NCBI GenBank assembly: GCA_907164885.2
Contig: OU015495.1
Coordinates: 104,641,122 to 104,705,121, forward strand
Source: Dolomedes plantarius
Lineage: Eukaryota; Arthropoda; Arachnida; Araneae; Dolomedidae
Length of the DNA stretch: 64,000 nucleotides
Direction: 5' to 3'
The position numbers were made by a program, and so were the translations under genes. Positions within the stretch are counted from its first letter, which is position 1; each line of letters begins with the position of its first letter. Shown in pieces: positions 1 to 10,828 of the stretch. The notes under the pieces were generated by a model. The model was not told the origin of the DNA and did no database searches. It saw only the letters and a list, made by a program, of their open reading frames with translations.

Positions 1-1302
1 ATGTGTATATATATATATATTTATTTATATAATTAATGATATAATGGACCACGCCCGTTTGAGCGTGGCACCTTAGTGATTTCTTCTATGAGTTGCAGTT
101 CCGTTAAATATCGTTTATTAGTCATTCCATTTACGCACATGATAGAAGTAAATAAAGCGTTATGATATGACGTACTGGAACCGAATGAAATTGCCTTTTT
201 AAAGCGAATAACCTAGGAAAGTGGATGAATTGTTACACTTTGTTAAAACTGATTAAAAATTAGTAATGTCTACTTGGAAGTGATTTCTCATAAGTCACCA
301 GCTGATAAATTGATACAAAATACTGGATATTGCTTGTTCGTCTTTCACAAAGGATTTTTCAGTTTATGAACGTTCATATCCCTGTGATTTTTGGACTTAA
401 TATATTCTGCAGATTTGGGAGATTTTTAGGTCTCGGATTCAGGCAAATTACAAAATTATGGTTGAACATTTTGTTAGTTTATACCAAGTTCAGATAAAAG
501 GACAAAAGCTTCCGTTGATGTCACATCTTCGACTTTGGTCAATGTCAATCATTGGAGTCGGACTCGTGTTACATGATTTGATGCTTATCATATTTTAGTT
601 ATCATGTTCCGATTTATGTGGTTTATTTTTTCAGTAGAAATTATTTTAAGATTACTGTTCGAAACAATACAATTCCCCCCCCCCAGACGAATATATCCAA
701 AAAGAATGAATATCTAAGAATAATTTAATGCCCAAGGATATCTTCATTCACGCAGATTCAATTTACTACTAACAACACTAACTTAAAGTCTTAAAAGAGG
801 TTTTCAACGGAAATAAAAACCAGAGCGTCTGAAGAAAATAAATTTAATAAATACATGCAAAAGTTTTACTTTTGCCTTTCTTGATGAGATAAAACAAATG
901 TTTCTCTTTGTCTGGCACGTTCCTCTGATTTCATAAATCTTTAAGTTTTGATCCTTTAGTCCATTTAAACTAAGAAACAGTTATTTTTGTTTCCAATAGC
1001 TTTCAATTCTTAGATGAAAAACCTTTTATTTTGCTTTTTGAGTTCGAATAAAACAAAAGTCTCTCTTTATATAATACAAAAAAGTTCCTTTTCATACATA
1101 AAACATTTAGTTTTTGATTCTTTTGTACTCAGAATCAATCCAAGAGTAATTTTTGCAAATAATCAAGATATCCTTTGTTATTTTTGACGCAATCATATCA
1201 TTATTCAAACTTCAACAGTATTGGAATCTAACCAATTACAGACTTAACTAAAGTTACTTTAGACTCCAACAGTAAATGCTGCAGCGTGCAAATCTTACTT
1301 AC
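1..1302. other. Intron downstream of the LYYLPLKD exon
   Basis: AT-rich intronic sequence that starts in a short (TA)n tract. It contains poly-C at about 675-684. I see no exon, RNA gene or element ends in it. Confidence 0.7.
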
Positions 1303-1530
1303 TTGCAGGGAGTCCAGAAGCAAGTCATTAACACTAGGATTGTCTCCGCTGGAGTCGGAATTATTGATTCGCTTCCTCTGAATTTTATAGAGGGGCAACC
1401 ACCGGACTGATAGCGTGACCATAGTTTTGGGATCCTTAACGTGTTTAACCGTGCACAGTACAGTCGTACCCTCGCTGTCTTTTAAAGGCAGGTAGTACAG
1501 TTGGCCCAAGTCGTGTAGACCCAAAGCAGC
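1303..1530 (-). CDS. wake: wake exon: conserved LYYLPLKD segment
   Basis: This is a phase 0/0 exon of 76 codons between acceptor ttcttacag and donor CAA|gtaagt. It reads AALGLHDLGQLYYLPLKDSE and TVLCTVKHVKD, then a basic stretch with QRKRINNSD, and ends in VNDLLLDSLQ. ANKFN1 has the same succession: G-x-H-[ND]-L-G-x-[LV]-Y-Y-x-P-[IL]-K-D, a beta-rich stretch, a K-W/R-W region, and a D-[IL]-L-L helix. An ORF-style start further upstream would run through the acceptor, so the splice boundary is preferred. The next exon of the gene would be below position 1, and the reading frame is still open at the donor. A 173-bp MITE lies 75 bases upstream of this acceptor. Confidence 0.95.
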
Positions 1531-1605
1531 CTGTAAGAAGATGCAAACAGGTTTAAAGATCATATAATGAATCCTACGATAAAATAAGTCGAAGAAATAT
1601 ATATA

Positions 1606-1778
1606 CAGTGGAATCTCGATCTATCGTTTTTCAAGGGACCGATTGAAATGAACGATAAATGCGGGAAAACGATAGATGCGGAAACATAACAAAGCAATAT
1701 GATCGTTGGGACTGGATAAAATGAACGACACATAGGGAAAAACGATGGATCCGAAAACGATCGATCGAGATTCCACTG
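1606..1778. mobile_element. 173-bp TA-flanked MITE, family A copy 1
   Basis: The ends are CAGTGGAATCTCGATC and GATCGAGATTCCACTG, an inverted pair flanked by TA on both sides. Inside, the sequence is organised as imperfect inverted repeats of an ACGATAGAT-type motif. The CAGTNGAAYC end and TA duplication are typical of pogo/Tigger-like Tc1/mariner MITEs. There is no coding capacity. A second copy lies at 9957-10126. Confidence 0.85.
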
Positions 1779-1857
1779 TACATAGGATGGAACTTTAACT
1801 AGGTAACTAGGTATGTAGAAATTATATAGAAGAGATACAGGGGTGAAACTTTTATAG

Positions 1858-3200
1858 CTCTTCAAAGTAGTAACCAGCATTGTTTAGCACCCGTTGTTAA
1901 CGTCCTGGAAGCTGTAGGATGCCGTTGCCAGCACTAGGGATGCGACATCGATGTCGATGTTTTGATAAAAACTTCGATGTTCTAAACATCGATTTATTGA
2001 AGCCGATGTTTTTTTTAACATCGATGCTTTTTGCTCGATGTTTTACGTTGTCTCGATGTTTTTTTTAATTAAAAAATACCATAATAAAACAATTTACCAC
2101 GTAGCATAAGTTTCACTCAGTAAATGTAAGTCTGTATTCTGAGAAGGACGAATGCATAGGGGGAACGATACTCTAGCAACGAGACAAATGGCAATCAACA
2201 AAGTAATAAACTTCTTTTTTTTAAACTGTAAATAATGAATATAGGGCATATAATAATTATATTCCCCAATAATTGTTATTTACAGTAAAAAAAAATAAGC
2301 TTGTTCAGTTTTCCTCCATAATCTGGTTTTGCATCAGTACTTCAAATTGGTGTAAATATATGTAATTTTCTTTTGTATTATTTAATTTGAAAACAAAAGA
2401 TTTGTTAATAAATTGTTCTTATTAATTTTTTGATATTAAACTCTGTTGAACCAAACTCAAAAATTCTTTTAAATAATTTTGCCTTATACTCTATTGATAT
2501 GAAACCAATCCTTTTGTCTTGTGTTACAGTCATGAACTTCAGAATTTTTTTTTTCTAAATTATTTAAGCCTCCTGAAAGTAAATTATTCTCCAACTTGTA
2601 AATAAATAGGACAATAATTTTTCACATTGAACCAATTTAAATTAGAAAACATCCCTGATATTTCTTTATGGATTTGGTCCTATCAATTGTTTTTATTGAA
2701 ATAATTTCTTCCTCAATTTTCTGGTAAAAGTAATAACATGTATGATGGAAATTATGTGATATGCGCTGACTCTAGCAACCAAGTTTATGTCATTTGTGTC
2801 AGCCCAATCAGAGAGTAAAATTAAATCACCCCCCCCCACCCCACGACTAACTGAAGTAACATTAATGTTAGAGGTTACTAAACCAGTTTTTTAAAAATGG
2901 ATGTTCTAAAACATCGATGGTTTTTGGCGATGTTTTATTAGCATCGATGTTTGAAAACATCGATGTTTTGTTATCGATGTCGCATCCCTAGCCAGCACCA
3001 GATTTGTTGATCCTTCGAATGGAGCGGTCTACAGCCTGCTGAATCTGGTGGAATCCACGGAGCGGTTCCTTTATCTTGCGGATGAGATCAAAGTCTCAGA
3101 GACCTAAGTCCTGGGAATATGAGGGACTGTAGAGCACTTCCCAGCCCCAGAGAGCAAACAAATCAGCAACAGTGTGCGCACAAGCATTTTCCTTCCACCA
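1858..3200 (-). pseudogene. Decayed mariner transposase C-terminus, split by a hAT element
   Basis: Read on the minus strand from about 3200, the sequence gives NACAHTVADLFALWGWEVL and then YSPSYSQDL, the mariner segment around the second catalytic Asp and the YSPDL motif. It continues through IKEPLRGFHQIQQAVDRSI and RRINKSGAG to position 2991. The frame resumes at 1934 with AGNGILQLPG and QRVLNNAGYYFEEL before a stop. Stops and substitutions (a TGA after SQDLGL, a TAA where family members have Trp) show that it is dead. The upstream catalytic region and the terminal repeats are not recognisable. The 1056-bp insertion is described separately. Coordinates include that insertion. Confidence 0.8.
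1935..2990. mobile_element. 1056-bp non-autonomous hAT-type element
   Basis: The ends TAGGGATGCGACATCGATG and CATCGATGTCGCATCCCTA are inverted. They are flanked by a perfect 8-bp duplication, GCCAGCAC, at 1927-1934 and 2991-2998. An 8-bp duplication is the hAT superfamily signature. Both subterminal regions are packed with copies of CATCGATG or CGATGTTTT, which would suit transposase binding. I see no transposase remnant, so it probably moved in trans. It inserted into an older mariner copy. Confidence 0.88.
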
Positions 3201-3415
3201 GTACGATGCAACAAATTATTTCGTACAATAGATCGGTAACTAAAACGTGGCTGTGTTCTACTTGTCACTGTGCAGGTGTGTGATGTTTGTAGGAAGAGCT
3301 CATTGGCTCTGAGGTGAGGCAAGTATGTGATGTACGTGTGATATAAGCTGCTTTCATGGGTTTTGCTGAGTGGAGACTCTACAACAATGTTGCCACTATT
3401 AAAGTTCCTTCCCTC

Positions 3416-3416
<1 letters not shown>

Positions 3417-3472
<56 letters not shown>
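3417..3472. repeat. (TA)n microsatellite
   Basis: About 56 bases of uninterrupted alternating T and A just upstream of the mariner remnant. Confidence 0.97.
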
Positions 3473-3476
<4 letters not shown>

Positions 3477-3837
3477 AGGAATGTCTCAAATACAGTAACG
3501 TTTCTAATGAGCTAGGATATACTGCACCACATTAAAATAATCAATGTTCTTTTACTGAGAAATTACATACTGCCAAATCAGTTGATTAGTAGTACCTTAT
3601 ACTATATTTATCTTATACAACATACATCATACTATTACATAGTGTCTGAAAAATTTAAAAGTAATACCGGATGCAGTGGCGTTCAGGGTCACATGATTAC
3701 AAATGGTACAAAAAAATACTGTTTAGTATTATGATACAATGCTCCAGTTGCTGAGTGATATACGTGCACAAGGACTGGCAACATAAACTAAACCAACGAA
3801 GATTTCAATGGTTCGTCGTTCATATCCAGTTCATATT

Positions 3838-4004
3838 CAGCAGCGTACGCAGAAATTTTCTAAGAGGGGGGGGGGGTTACTATGAAAGAGTAGTTTTGAG
3901 CAATTAGTGCAAAGCTTAAACCTAATTAAATAATATATGTAATCAGAACCAATGGGGGGGGGGGGGTTATAACCCCCATCAACTCCCTCCTGCGTACGCC
4001 ACTG
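3838..4004. mobile_element. 167-bp hAT-type MITE
   Basis: The ends CAGCAGCGTACGCAG and CTGCGTACGCCACTG are imperfect inverted repeats. They are flanked by a perfect 8-bp duplication, TTCATATT (3830-3837 and 4005-4012). It contains two G-tracts and has no coding capacity. A fragment of another element with a similar CAGTGGCGG end begins at about 4025. Confidence 0.85.
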
Positions 4005-4079
4005 TTCATATTTACCTTGCCCCAGTGGCGGTTCCAGGCCGGAGATTTGGGAGGGGGGGGGCAACGTCGGCTCTTAGGG

Positions 4080-4153
<74 letters not shown>
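4080..4153. repeat. (TA)n microsatellite
   Basis: About 74 bases of alternating T and A. It follows a G-rich stretch at 4040-4063 and precedes T-, G- and C-homopolymers at 4250-4320. The open frames across it are artefacts of the repeat. Confidence 0.97.
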
Positions 4154-4158
<5 letters not shown>

Positions 4159-5115
4159 AGAAATACACATCCTCTCATTTTAAATTTAAACTCATTTAGT
4201 ATTAGGTCTACGATTATATAATTTTAGGCTATGAAAAAAAAATTACGCCGTTATTTATTTATTTATTTATTTATTTTTTTTTTTGGGGGGGGGGCAATTG
4301 CCCCTACTGCCCCCCCTCCTGCCTTGCCCGCACATTGCAGTAACGGAGTTCGAAAATTTTCGGCTTTCTGTTTTTATGTAACGTCTGTTAATACAAGTTT
4401 TTTTTTTTTTTACATAGATTTAATATTTAGTGCCTATATTTATTGAACATTTTAAAACAATTTTTCCTCGTGTGTATAGTTTTAAATATTTCCAGAAAAT
4501 GACCTAATGTTTCAGTGTGGTCTTCTCATTAGTTCCTTCTTTAATTAGAAATATGTTCGACCCTATAGAACCAAAACCAAATGTCAAATGACGAAAAAGT
4601 ATACGCCTCTCCTCTAACTTAATATCAAGTCTGTGAGCGCCTTGCGTGTTCATCAAACATACGGCGGTTAACTGTTTGGTTTCCGTCCGTCACAATTAGC
4701 GGAAAAGGAGAACTATCGTTTTGAGGCGAATAGGGAAGGAAATCTCCTTTTATCTCCCTCCTGGGCTGTCGAATCTTGAGCAGGAAGTAAATAAAGGTGG
4801 CGTTCCATGGTTCAAGAGCGGCTTCCAAATAGTCGCAAGATCTACTTTCGTGAGAAAGCGTTTTCTGCCAAGCGCGGCACGCGACAGTCTTCTGAGCCCC
4901 TAGGCTGAGATCTCGATAAGAAATTCGTCTTGAACCGTTAGATGAAGGGCATTTATTTTTAGTAACGCACAGGAATAAAAAGATGAATTTTTTAACCCGA
5001 TATCTACATAAAATGTATTAGCGAAATGCTGGGATGAAGCTTAGAAGTTTGAATTACTGTGAGCTCTTTCTCTAGTCTGTCCAGGATATACGGAACGCTA
5101 ACCCTATATAATGAC

Positions 5116-5614
5116 CAGGCCCCGATTTTCAATTAGGCCGGGGCCTAGGGGCTCCCGAATGTTAGAGGCCCCCGAAATTTTAATTTTAAAAGGAAAAAAA
5201 GAAAAATTCCCAATTCAATTTTTAAAAAATTATTTTACTTTTTTTAACAGCAATTTTTTTAATAATATCCTTTCAAATTTGATTGATTGATTGATTGGTT
5301 CATCATATGTATAGTTATATGTACAGTTCATCATATGTATGTTATAGTGTATATAAGGGATTAATAAGTTTTTCTGATTTCATTGTATTGGTGTTTTAAT
5401 GATGAAGGTAATATATTGTATTGCTTTTTGTTATTTGATAATGTTCTAGGCTTCTACGCTTCAAATAGCCAATTCTTGGTAAAATGGTACTTTCACAATG
5501 ATTCATGAATTTTTTTTTCGTGTGTCAATTTTGGAAATGTTATGCCCACATCAGTGTTAGGGGGCCCCCATCCCGAGTTGTGCCGATAGTCAAGAATTTT
5601 CTAAATCGGGCCCT
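5116..5614. mobile_element. 499-bp element, family B copy 1
   Basis: It starts CAGGCCCCGATTTTC and ends GAATTTTCTAAATCGGGCCC, so the ends form a short inverted repeat around GGCCCCGATTT. A second copy in the opposite orientation lies at 46171-46655. The shared interior includes CTCCCGAATGTTAGAGGCCC-like ends, a gattgattgattg stretch and CTAGGCTTCTACGCTTCAAA. There is no clear target duplication and no coding capacity, so the superfamily is undetermined. Confidence 0.75.
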
Positions 5615-5793
5615 ACTAATGACTCCGATGGAAGGTGCTTACCTTCCATACTGTTATTTATTACATGCCTACAACGTGCCCCAATAATAACAAATTTGAC
5701 ACCAATCCTAGATTTGTTAAATGTAGAAGAAACGCGAAATCAAATAATACAGCTAAGTACAACTACCTCGACAATTTAATATTTGGCAAATTT

Positions 5794-6042
5794 AGAGATT
5801 CATTAAGACAGATGTTATTCGTTATTCAATAATTCTCTTTTAAAACTCCGGTAATATAGTTCAGTAATTACCATCATAGAGATTTCAGTAATCACTACTA
5901 TTTAGTAATCACTAGTCAGTAATTACTATCCTTTAGTTCAGTAATTACTATTAGAGATTCATCAAGACATCTGTTATTAGTTATTCAATAAATCTCTTTT
6001 AAAACTCCGATAAAATAGTTCAGTAATTACTATCATAAATGA
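5794..6042. repeat. Tandem duplication, period about 159 bp
   Basis: The stretch beginning AGAGATTCATTAAGACA at 5794 recurs at 5953 as AGAGATTCATCAAGACA, including CTCTTTTAAAACTCCG and TTCAGTAATTAC. Between the long copies, the short motif TCAGTAATTACTAT is itself repeated several times. This is a local intronic tandem duplication. Confidence 0.85.
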
Positions 6043-8199
6043 ATACAAATTTCTTTAAAAGAAATTCAAATTACGATTACCATTTTAGATGAGTTCAAAC
6101 GTATGCTAAAATAACTTTCAAAATTAGTTTCCGAGGTTTGAAAGAATAATTATTATCGTTAAATTGTCATCGATAACCTTTTGAACTATTATTATGTTTA
6201 TTTGGATAGTAGTTCTGTTTCCGGACGAACTCCAAGTTATAATTTTCGAAAAAAGTAGAATGTAGAACAACTTTAAAATAATCATTCGTACGTGAATATC
6301 GTTTTACATGCATGAAATAATGTCGATTATGCGTAAATTCAGACTAAAAATGGAAGCCGAGTTAAACTGGTCGTTACGCTAATCAATTGCTGACGCACGC
6401 AAAATAAACCACTCACCTTTCGCACTCTTTTCACATCGTGCAAAGTACAGGCATTGGAAAACAAATTCTAGATTTTGTAATATTTTGTAGTTACTGCGCT
6501 GTTGTTTGACCTTAATAAAATATCTGAGCAGTTGAAAGCACATCCTATACTTCCCAGAAACTCGGGCTATATCCTCATTGAGCTAGGTTATTTGCCGCAT
6601 CCTTATTTTAGGGCATGCATATTTAAATGAGGCATGAGCGTACAATGGAGTCTTTACATCGCAGAGCGATGGATGAAACAGAATATTTTAAAAATATTTT
6701 TATTTATGTTTTCAGACATTTGAAATTCATTTTTCATTTAAAAAAACATTTTACAACAATTCAATTACAAATGCAGTTTGAGGGCATAGATGATAAAACG
6801 TTTAGATTTAACTTTTCATTCTAAGAGGTCATTTAATGTTTGATCTTTTTTCAAAACATTTTTCATAGCTTCAGATTCAGTACTTTTTAACGACAACAAG
6901 ACTCGGGATTTTACTGGTGTTACTAAACAGGATTTTTCTCTCTCTACTGTATATAAATGAATTCATTCATTGTTATGGGAAGGGCTGTTGTAATGTGGTG
7001 GTTACTCATCTATCACTGGGAAGTGATACATATTTCACTTTTTTACCTTCCGGAAATCAAGACAGATTGGAAAATAAATAAATGTGAATAGTTGAGGATA
7101 TACGATACAAGATTAACGGTAAATTATTTCTATGATCTGGGAATGGCGCTATGATTCAAAACTAAAATACGAAACAACAAAGTTAAAGTAAAAATATGTT
7201 TTACAGTTTATATAATAATATTGTTAAAATTTATATTTTGATTTACATGCATATTTTTTTCTAACAATGACAAAACTATACAGCCTAGGGAGAAAAGCTT
7301 CCAATGGAGGCACTCTCAACCAGTGTAAGCGAATCATACATTCGTTTGTTACACGGTACCCTGCTTGACTCTGTATTAACTCCAGCGGCAGACTGCGACC
7401 AGTCTGTCGATCTTGCCCATTTATTTTTACAAATCAGTAAACATATTTTTCTAATAAAAAATAATAACATTTGGTAACCACTTCCTTCTACTCTAATCTT
7501 TTTTGGATTGGAAGGCGTAAGTCATTGGATTTAGGTCACTGTTTCTCCCTCATGCAAATCGAAAAATAGTGGCGGATTACAGGTGCCATTTGCTCACCAA
7601 TTATTTAATGATAGTATAATCCTCAAAGTTTAAGTACCCATGAATCACTATCTTCTTAAATAAGCTTTGAATAGAATTTAAACTAGTCATATTTTCTAAG
7701 CATTATTTTTTCCCCTATTGAATTCCTTTGGAAGGGCATAGAAAGGTTTTAAAGTTTTGAAAATGATTTCCCAAGTATAGTGGAATTTTTCAGAGATATA
7801 TTCATAAAAGAAGTTTAATGCCATTTTCAAACAGTTAGTGTACTATGAATTAATAAACTTTTACAAGATTTTTGATGCACATTTCAATTGCTGATGCATG
7901 CTACTAAAGACTGTTACACTAAAGCTTTTGCAATAGGAAAAAATAGTGCAATTTATTTACAACTGAGTCAGGAATGGGAGAGTTTACTGAAAGGGTTTCA
8001 TTGACTCTTTTAATGTTATTCCTCCTCCTTTACAAATACAATGGCAAGGGGATTGGTCTCATGGTTCCTTATAAGAACCTGTATGTTTACCAGCTTCACT
8101 ACGAGAGAGGGGAAACCATTTTTCCAAAATTTGTTTTAGGTGGATCCCTGAAACAATGAATTGTACGATTCCCCAATATTGGTTGACGAACGTATTTAC
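6043..8199. other. Intron stretch, no gene seen
   Basis: Mostly unique AT-rich sequence. At 6875-6945 there is a stretch (CAGATTCAGTA to ATTTTTCTCTCT) that recurs at 9353-9418. A moderately GC-rich patch at about 7285-7425 has no recognisable coding content. Confidence 0.6.
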
Positions 8200-8313
8200 C
8201 TGCATTTGCTCCACCGCCTGCAGAAGTTTACTTCGAAAATGGACATTTGAAGATGACTGGCTTTTCTCCATGTCTTGTTTCAAGGTCTTCACATCTTCCC
8301 ACGTGCACGCCAC
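8200..8313 (-). CDS. wake: wake exon: CTWEDVK segment
   Basis: This is a phase 0/0 exon of 38 codons, bounded by acceptor cttcatcag and donor CAG|gtaaat. It reads VACTWEDVKTLKQDMEKSQS, continues with a Ser/Asn stretch, and ends in an amphipathic helix LLQAVEQMQ. The C-x-W-E-D-[VI] core and a helix ending in Q-[ML]-Q correspond to the matching segment of ANKFN1. Because both ends are phase 0 the exon could be skipped without a frameshift, which makes alternative splicing possible; nothing in the sequence shows that it occurs. Several frames on the opposite strand are also open here, but none resembles a protein. Confidence 0.93.
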
Positions 8314-9227
8314 CTGATGAAGATTCGAAGAAAATGTTGGTAAGTATTGAATCCTCCATAGCTCGAGGAAAGAGACACCGCAATAGCGATGCCGACCTTC
8401 GGTTAGAACTCTCAGTAGTTTCACAACTTTTACTTTAATTTTTGGTTCTGTATTGAGAAATATATATAAATTTACTCATCTTTTTCATTTTTTTTTTCCA
8501 CCCGAGGTTTGAAATAAAATTATCAGATCGTTCTCTCTTCCTCATAAAGAAAAGAATTTTCGGGGAATTAGATGAAATGGATCATAAATATTCTCGATGC
8601 GTACCCTTTATGAGGTATTTCCGTTTGCTTTTTACCTACGACAAAAACACATACAGACTAATTTAAGAGAGAGAAAATGTTGATGGAATATTTCCCGGTA
8701 AGTGAACCATAGTAACGTGCCTAGAAAAAAAAAATCCAAGAGAACTTTAACACGCCGTATTGGTGAAGTTGATTACAAAAGCGTGATCACAGGAATTTTT
8801 ATTTCTCAAATACATCAAGAAAGAAATTAGTTAAATGAAGAATTCAAGCATGTAATTGATATTTTTTTCCTGCGCAAATATATATCAATATTGGTACTCA
8901 TTTTGAAATACGAGATGAGTTCAAAAACAATGTCTACGTTGAAACGATTGTTACAGTTTAGTAACTGAAAGTCTTCTGGGGTATTCGGACTCTGAAAGTC
9001 TAGAGGGGGGGGGGGGGGAGTCAGGATGCTTTCGACTCCCCTGTGAACACCAGTGTTAATAACCAAAACGAAGTCAAATAATATTAAATCCCATCCGTAG
9101 CAAGAGTTCATTAATATCTGAGTAACTCAGTCAGCTTAATATGAAATGCCTGGTCTCGAAATTGAAAAAAAAAAAAAAAAAAATCTCGTTACATTCCTGA
9201 TAATTTACTGCCACACTCACACATATA

Positions 9228-9600
9228 AGCAGGCCGGACGATGGCCAATGGCTAGGGCGCTGGTTTTTAGTACAGCAGCCTTAATGTATGGTCATTAAAA
9301 AAAAAAAACCAATCTTCATAGCTTTTGAGATGTAAAAAGAAATATACATGCAGATTCAGTAATTTTTAACAAGACTCTGGATTTTGTTGGTATGACTAAA
9401 CAGAATTTTTCTCTCTACAATTTGAGTCTGTGGGTTCGAGTCCCGCTGTTGACATGGATGTTTGCAGCCATTCGGAATTGGCTTTAAAGCTGTAGATCCT
9501 GGTATTAGCCCTCGTGTAGCAAAAAAATGACCGTAGCGTTCCAAACCAAACCCCACATATAACAAACAAACAAAAAAAAAATAAGGGAAAAGCCATAAGT
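9228..9600 (+). mobile_element. tRNA-derived SINE with an insertion
   Basis: GCCGGACGATGGCCAATGGC at the left supplies an A-box-like sequence (TGGCCAATGG). GGTTCGAGTCCC at 9434-9445 is a perfect B-box. A 3' body and an A-rich (CAAA)n tail follow at about 9563-9585. A- and B-box are separated by about 180 bases instead of 30-40. The gap holds a poly-A stretch and the same 65-bp sequence found at 6875-6945, so an insertion split the tRNA-like head. Confidence 0.65.
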
Positions 9601-9956
9601 AAATCTAACATTCTTATTACTGTATTTACGCGTGTATAGACCGTACTTTTATTCCATAAAATAGGTTGGTGAAAATGGGGTGCGGCTTATACACAAAATT
9701 TTAAAATTAAATACAGTAAACACACCCTTTAGTTTAGAATACTTTACTACCATAAAACATTAGTATCTATATACCTTACAACCTATTACACCGTATCATG
9801 CCCACGGCAATTCAATGTATTATAAATATTGTTTGTATATATTATACCTTACGACTATTTAATAAAACTCTTTTGAGTTCCCAAGAGTTTGTCTTCGTGC
9901 GAAATAATTCCTAATTGTACTAATAAAAAAAAAAAAAAATTATATATATATATATA

Positions 9957-10122
9957 CAGTGGAATCTCGATCTATCGTTTTTCAAGGGACCGAGTGAACT
10001 GAACGATAAATGCGGAAAAACGATAGATCCGGGAACATAACAAAGCGATATGATCGTCGGGACTGGGTGACATAAACGACACATACGGTAAAACGATGAT
10101 TCGGAAAACGATCGATCGAGAT

Positions 10123-10126
<4 letters not shown>
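9957..10126. mobile_element. Family A MITE copy 2, right end lost in (TA)n
   Basis: It begins CAGTGGAATCTCGATC after TA and follows the 1606-1778 copy closely along its length. It breaks off at GATCGAGATTCCA, where the last bases (CTG plus TA) are replaced by a (TA)n microsatellite. Confidence 0.85.

Positions 10127-10207
<81 letters not shown>
10127..10207. repeat. (TA)n microsatellite between two MITEs
   Basis: About 80 bases of alternating A and T lying between the ends of two MITEs. It was probably seeded by their TA target duplications. Confidence 0.97.
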
Positions 10208-10209
<2 letters not shown>

Positions 10210-10212
<3 letters not shown>

Positions 10213-10395
10213 TGGAACCCCTATTTTACGTTTTTCATGGGACCAACGGTAAAAAACGTACGAATCGGGAAAACGTAAAATCGGGGTTAAAACATAATCT
10301 AAGCATAGTATAGACAATTTTCACGGACCAGCAGAAAATGACGTATGAAGCGGGATAACGTACGAAACGGACAACGTAAAATCGGGGTTCTACTG
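10210..10395. mobile_element. 186-bp MITE, family C
   Basis: The ends CAGTGGAACCCCTATTTTAC and GTAAAATCGGGGTTCTACTG are inverted, with TA on the right side. The interior repeats an AACGTA(C/A)GAA motif in both orientations. It is a pogo/Tigger-like MITE related in style to family A but with a different sequence. Confidence 0.85.
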
Positions 10396-10828
10396 TAATC
10401 ATCTTTTTTACACTGTAGTTACACCGCCATCAGCTAAGGCTGTACCTGATATTGTTAGGCGAGCATTGAACTATAAGGAAATGTACGACATTGCTACATT
10501 TCGCAGAACGATGTTACTTTAAGTCTACAACGGAATTCAGAAAAAAATATTTCAGGTAGTCTCTTCGAACGAAACTACCGCGGGTTATTAATGTAGGATT
10601 ACTTATCGTTGCGTACCTCTTTTTTTTTTGTGACACATTTTGGTACTTTTCTGTTTAACTGTTTACTGCTACTGGGTTTGGCGAGCTACCAAAGTTATAA
10701 CTCGCGACGCCGGACGATTTTTTTTCTCTCCGAAGGACCGTTATTGCGGAACGTAATCCTGCGTTAAAAAAAATTTCCCCAAATGTTGTTTCAAAATTCA
10801 GGTGCGGCCTATACACGAGTAAATACGG

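Larger units (their letters stand above)
9620..10828. mobile_element. 1.2-kb TA-flanked element containing nested MITEs
   Basis: The left end CTGTATTTACGCGTGTATAG and right end CTATACACGAGTAAATACGG are inverted repeats, each followed by TA. Inside sit a family A MITE (9957-10126), a (TA)n tract and a second MITE (10210-10395). A stretch at 10540-10773 has an inverted relative at 60751-61010. TA duplication and end structure suggest the Tc1/mariner/pogo group. No transposase is visible. Confidence 0.75.

Noticed and set aside
9920..10317. Long open frames rich in Tyr and Ile (also at 3926-4168, 11346-11834 and 34792-35101)
   Set aside because: They are translations of (TA)n microsatellites and adjoining MITE sequence, open on both strands.
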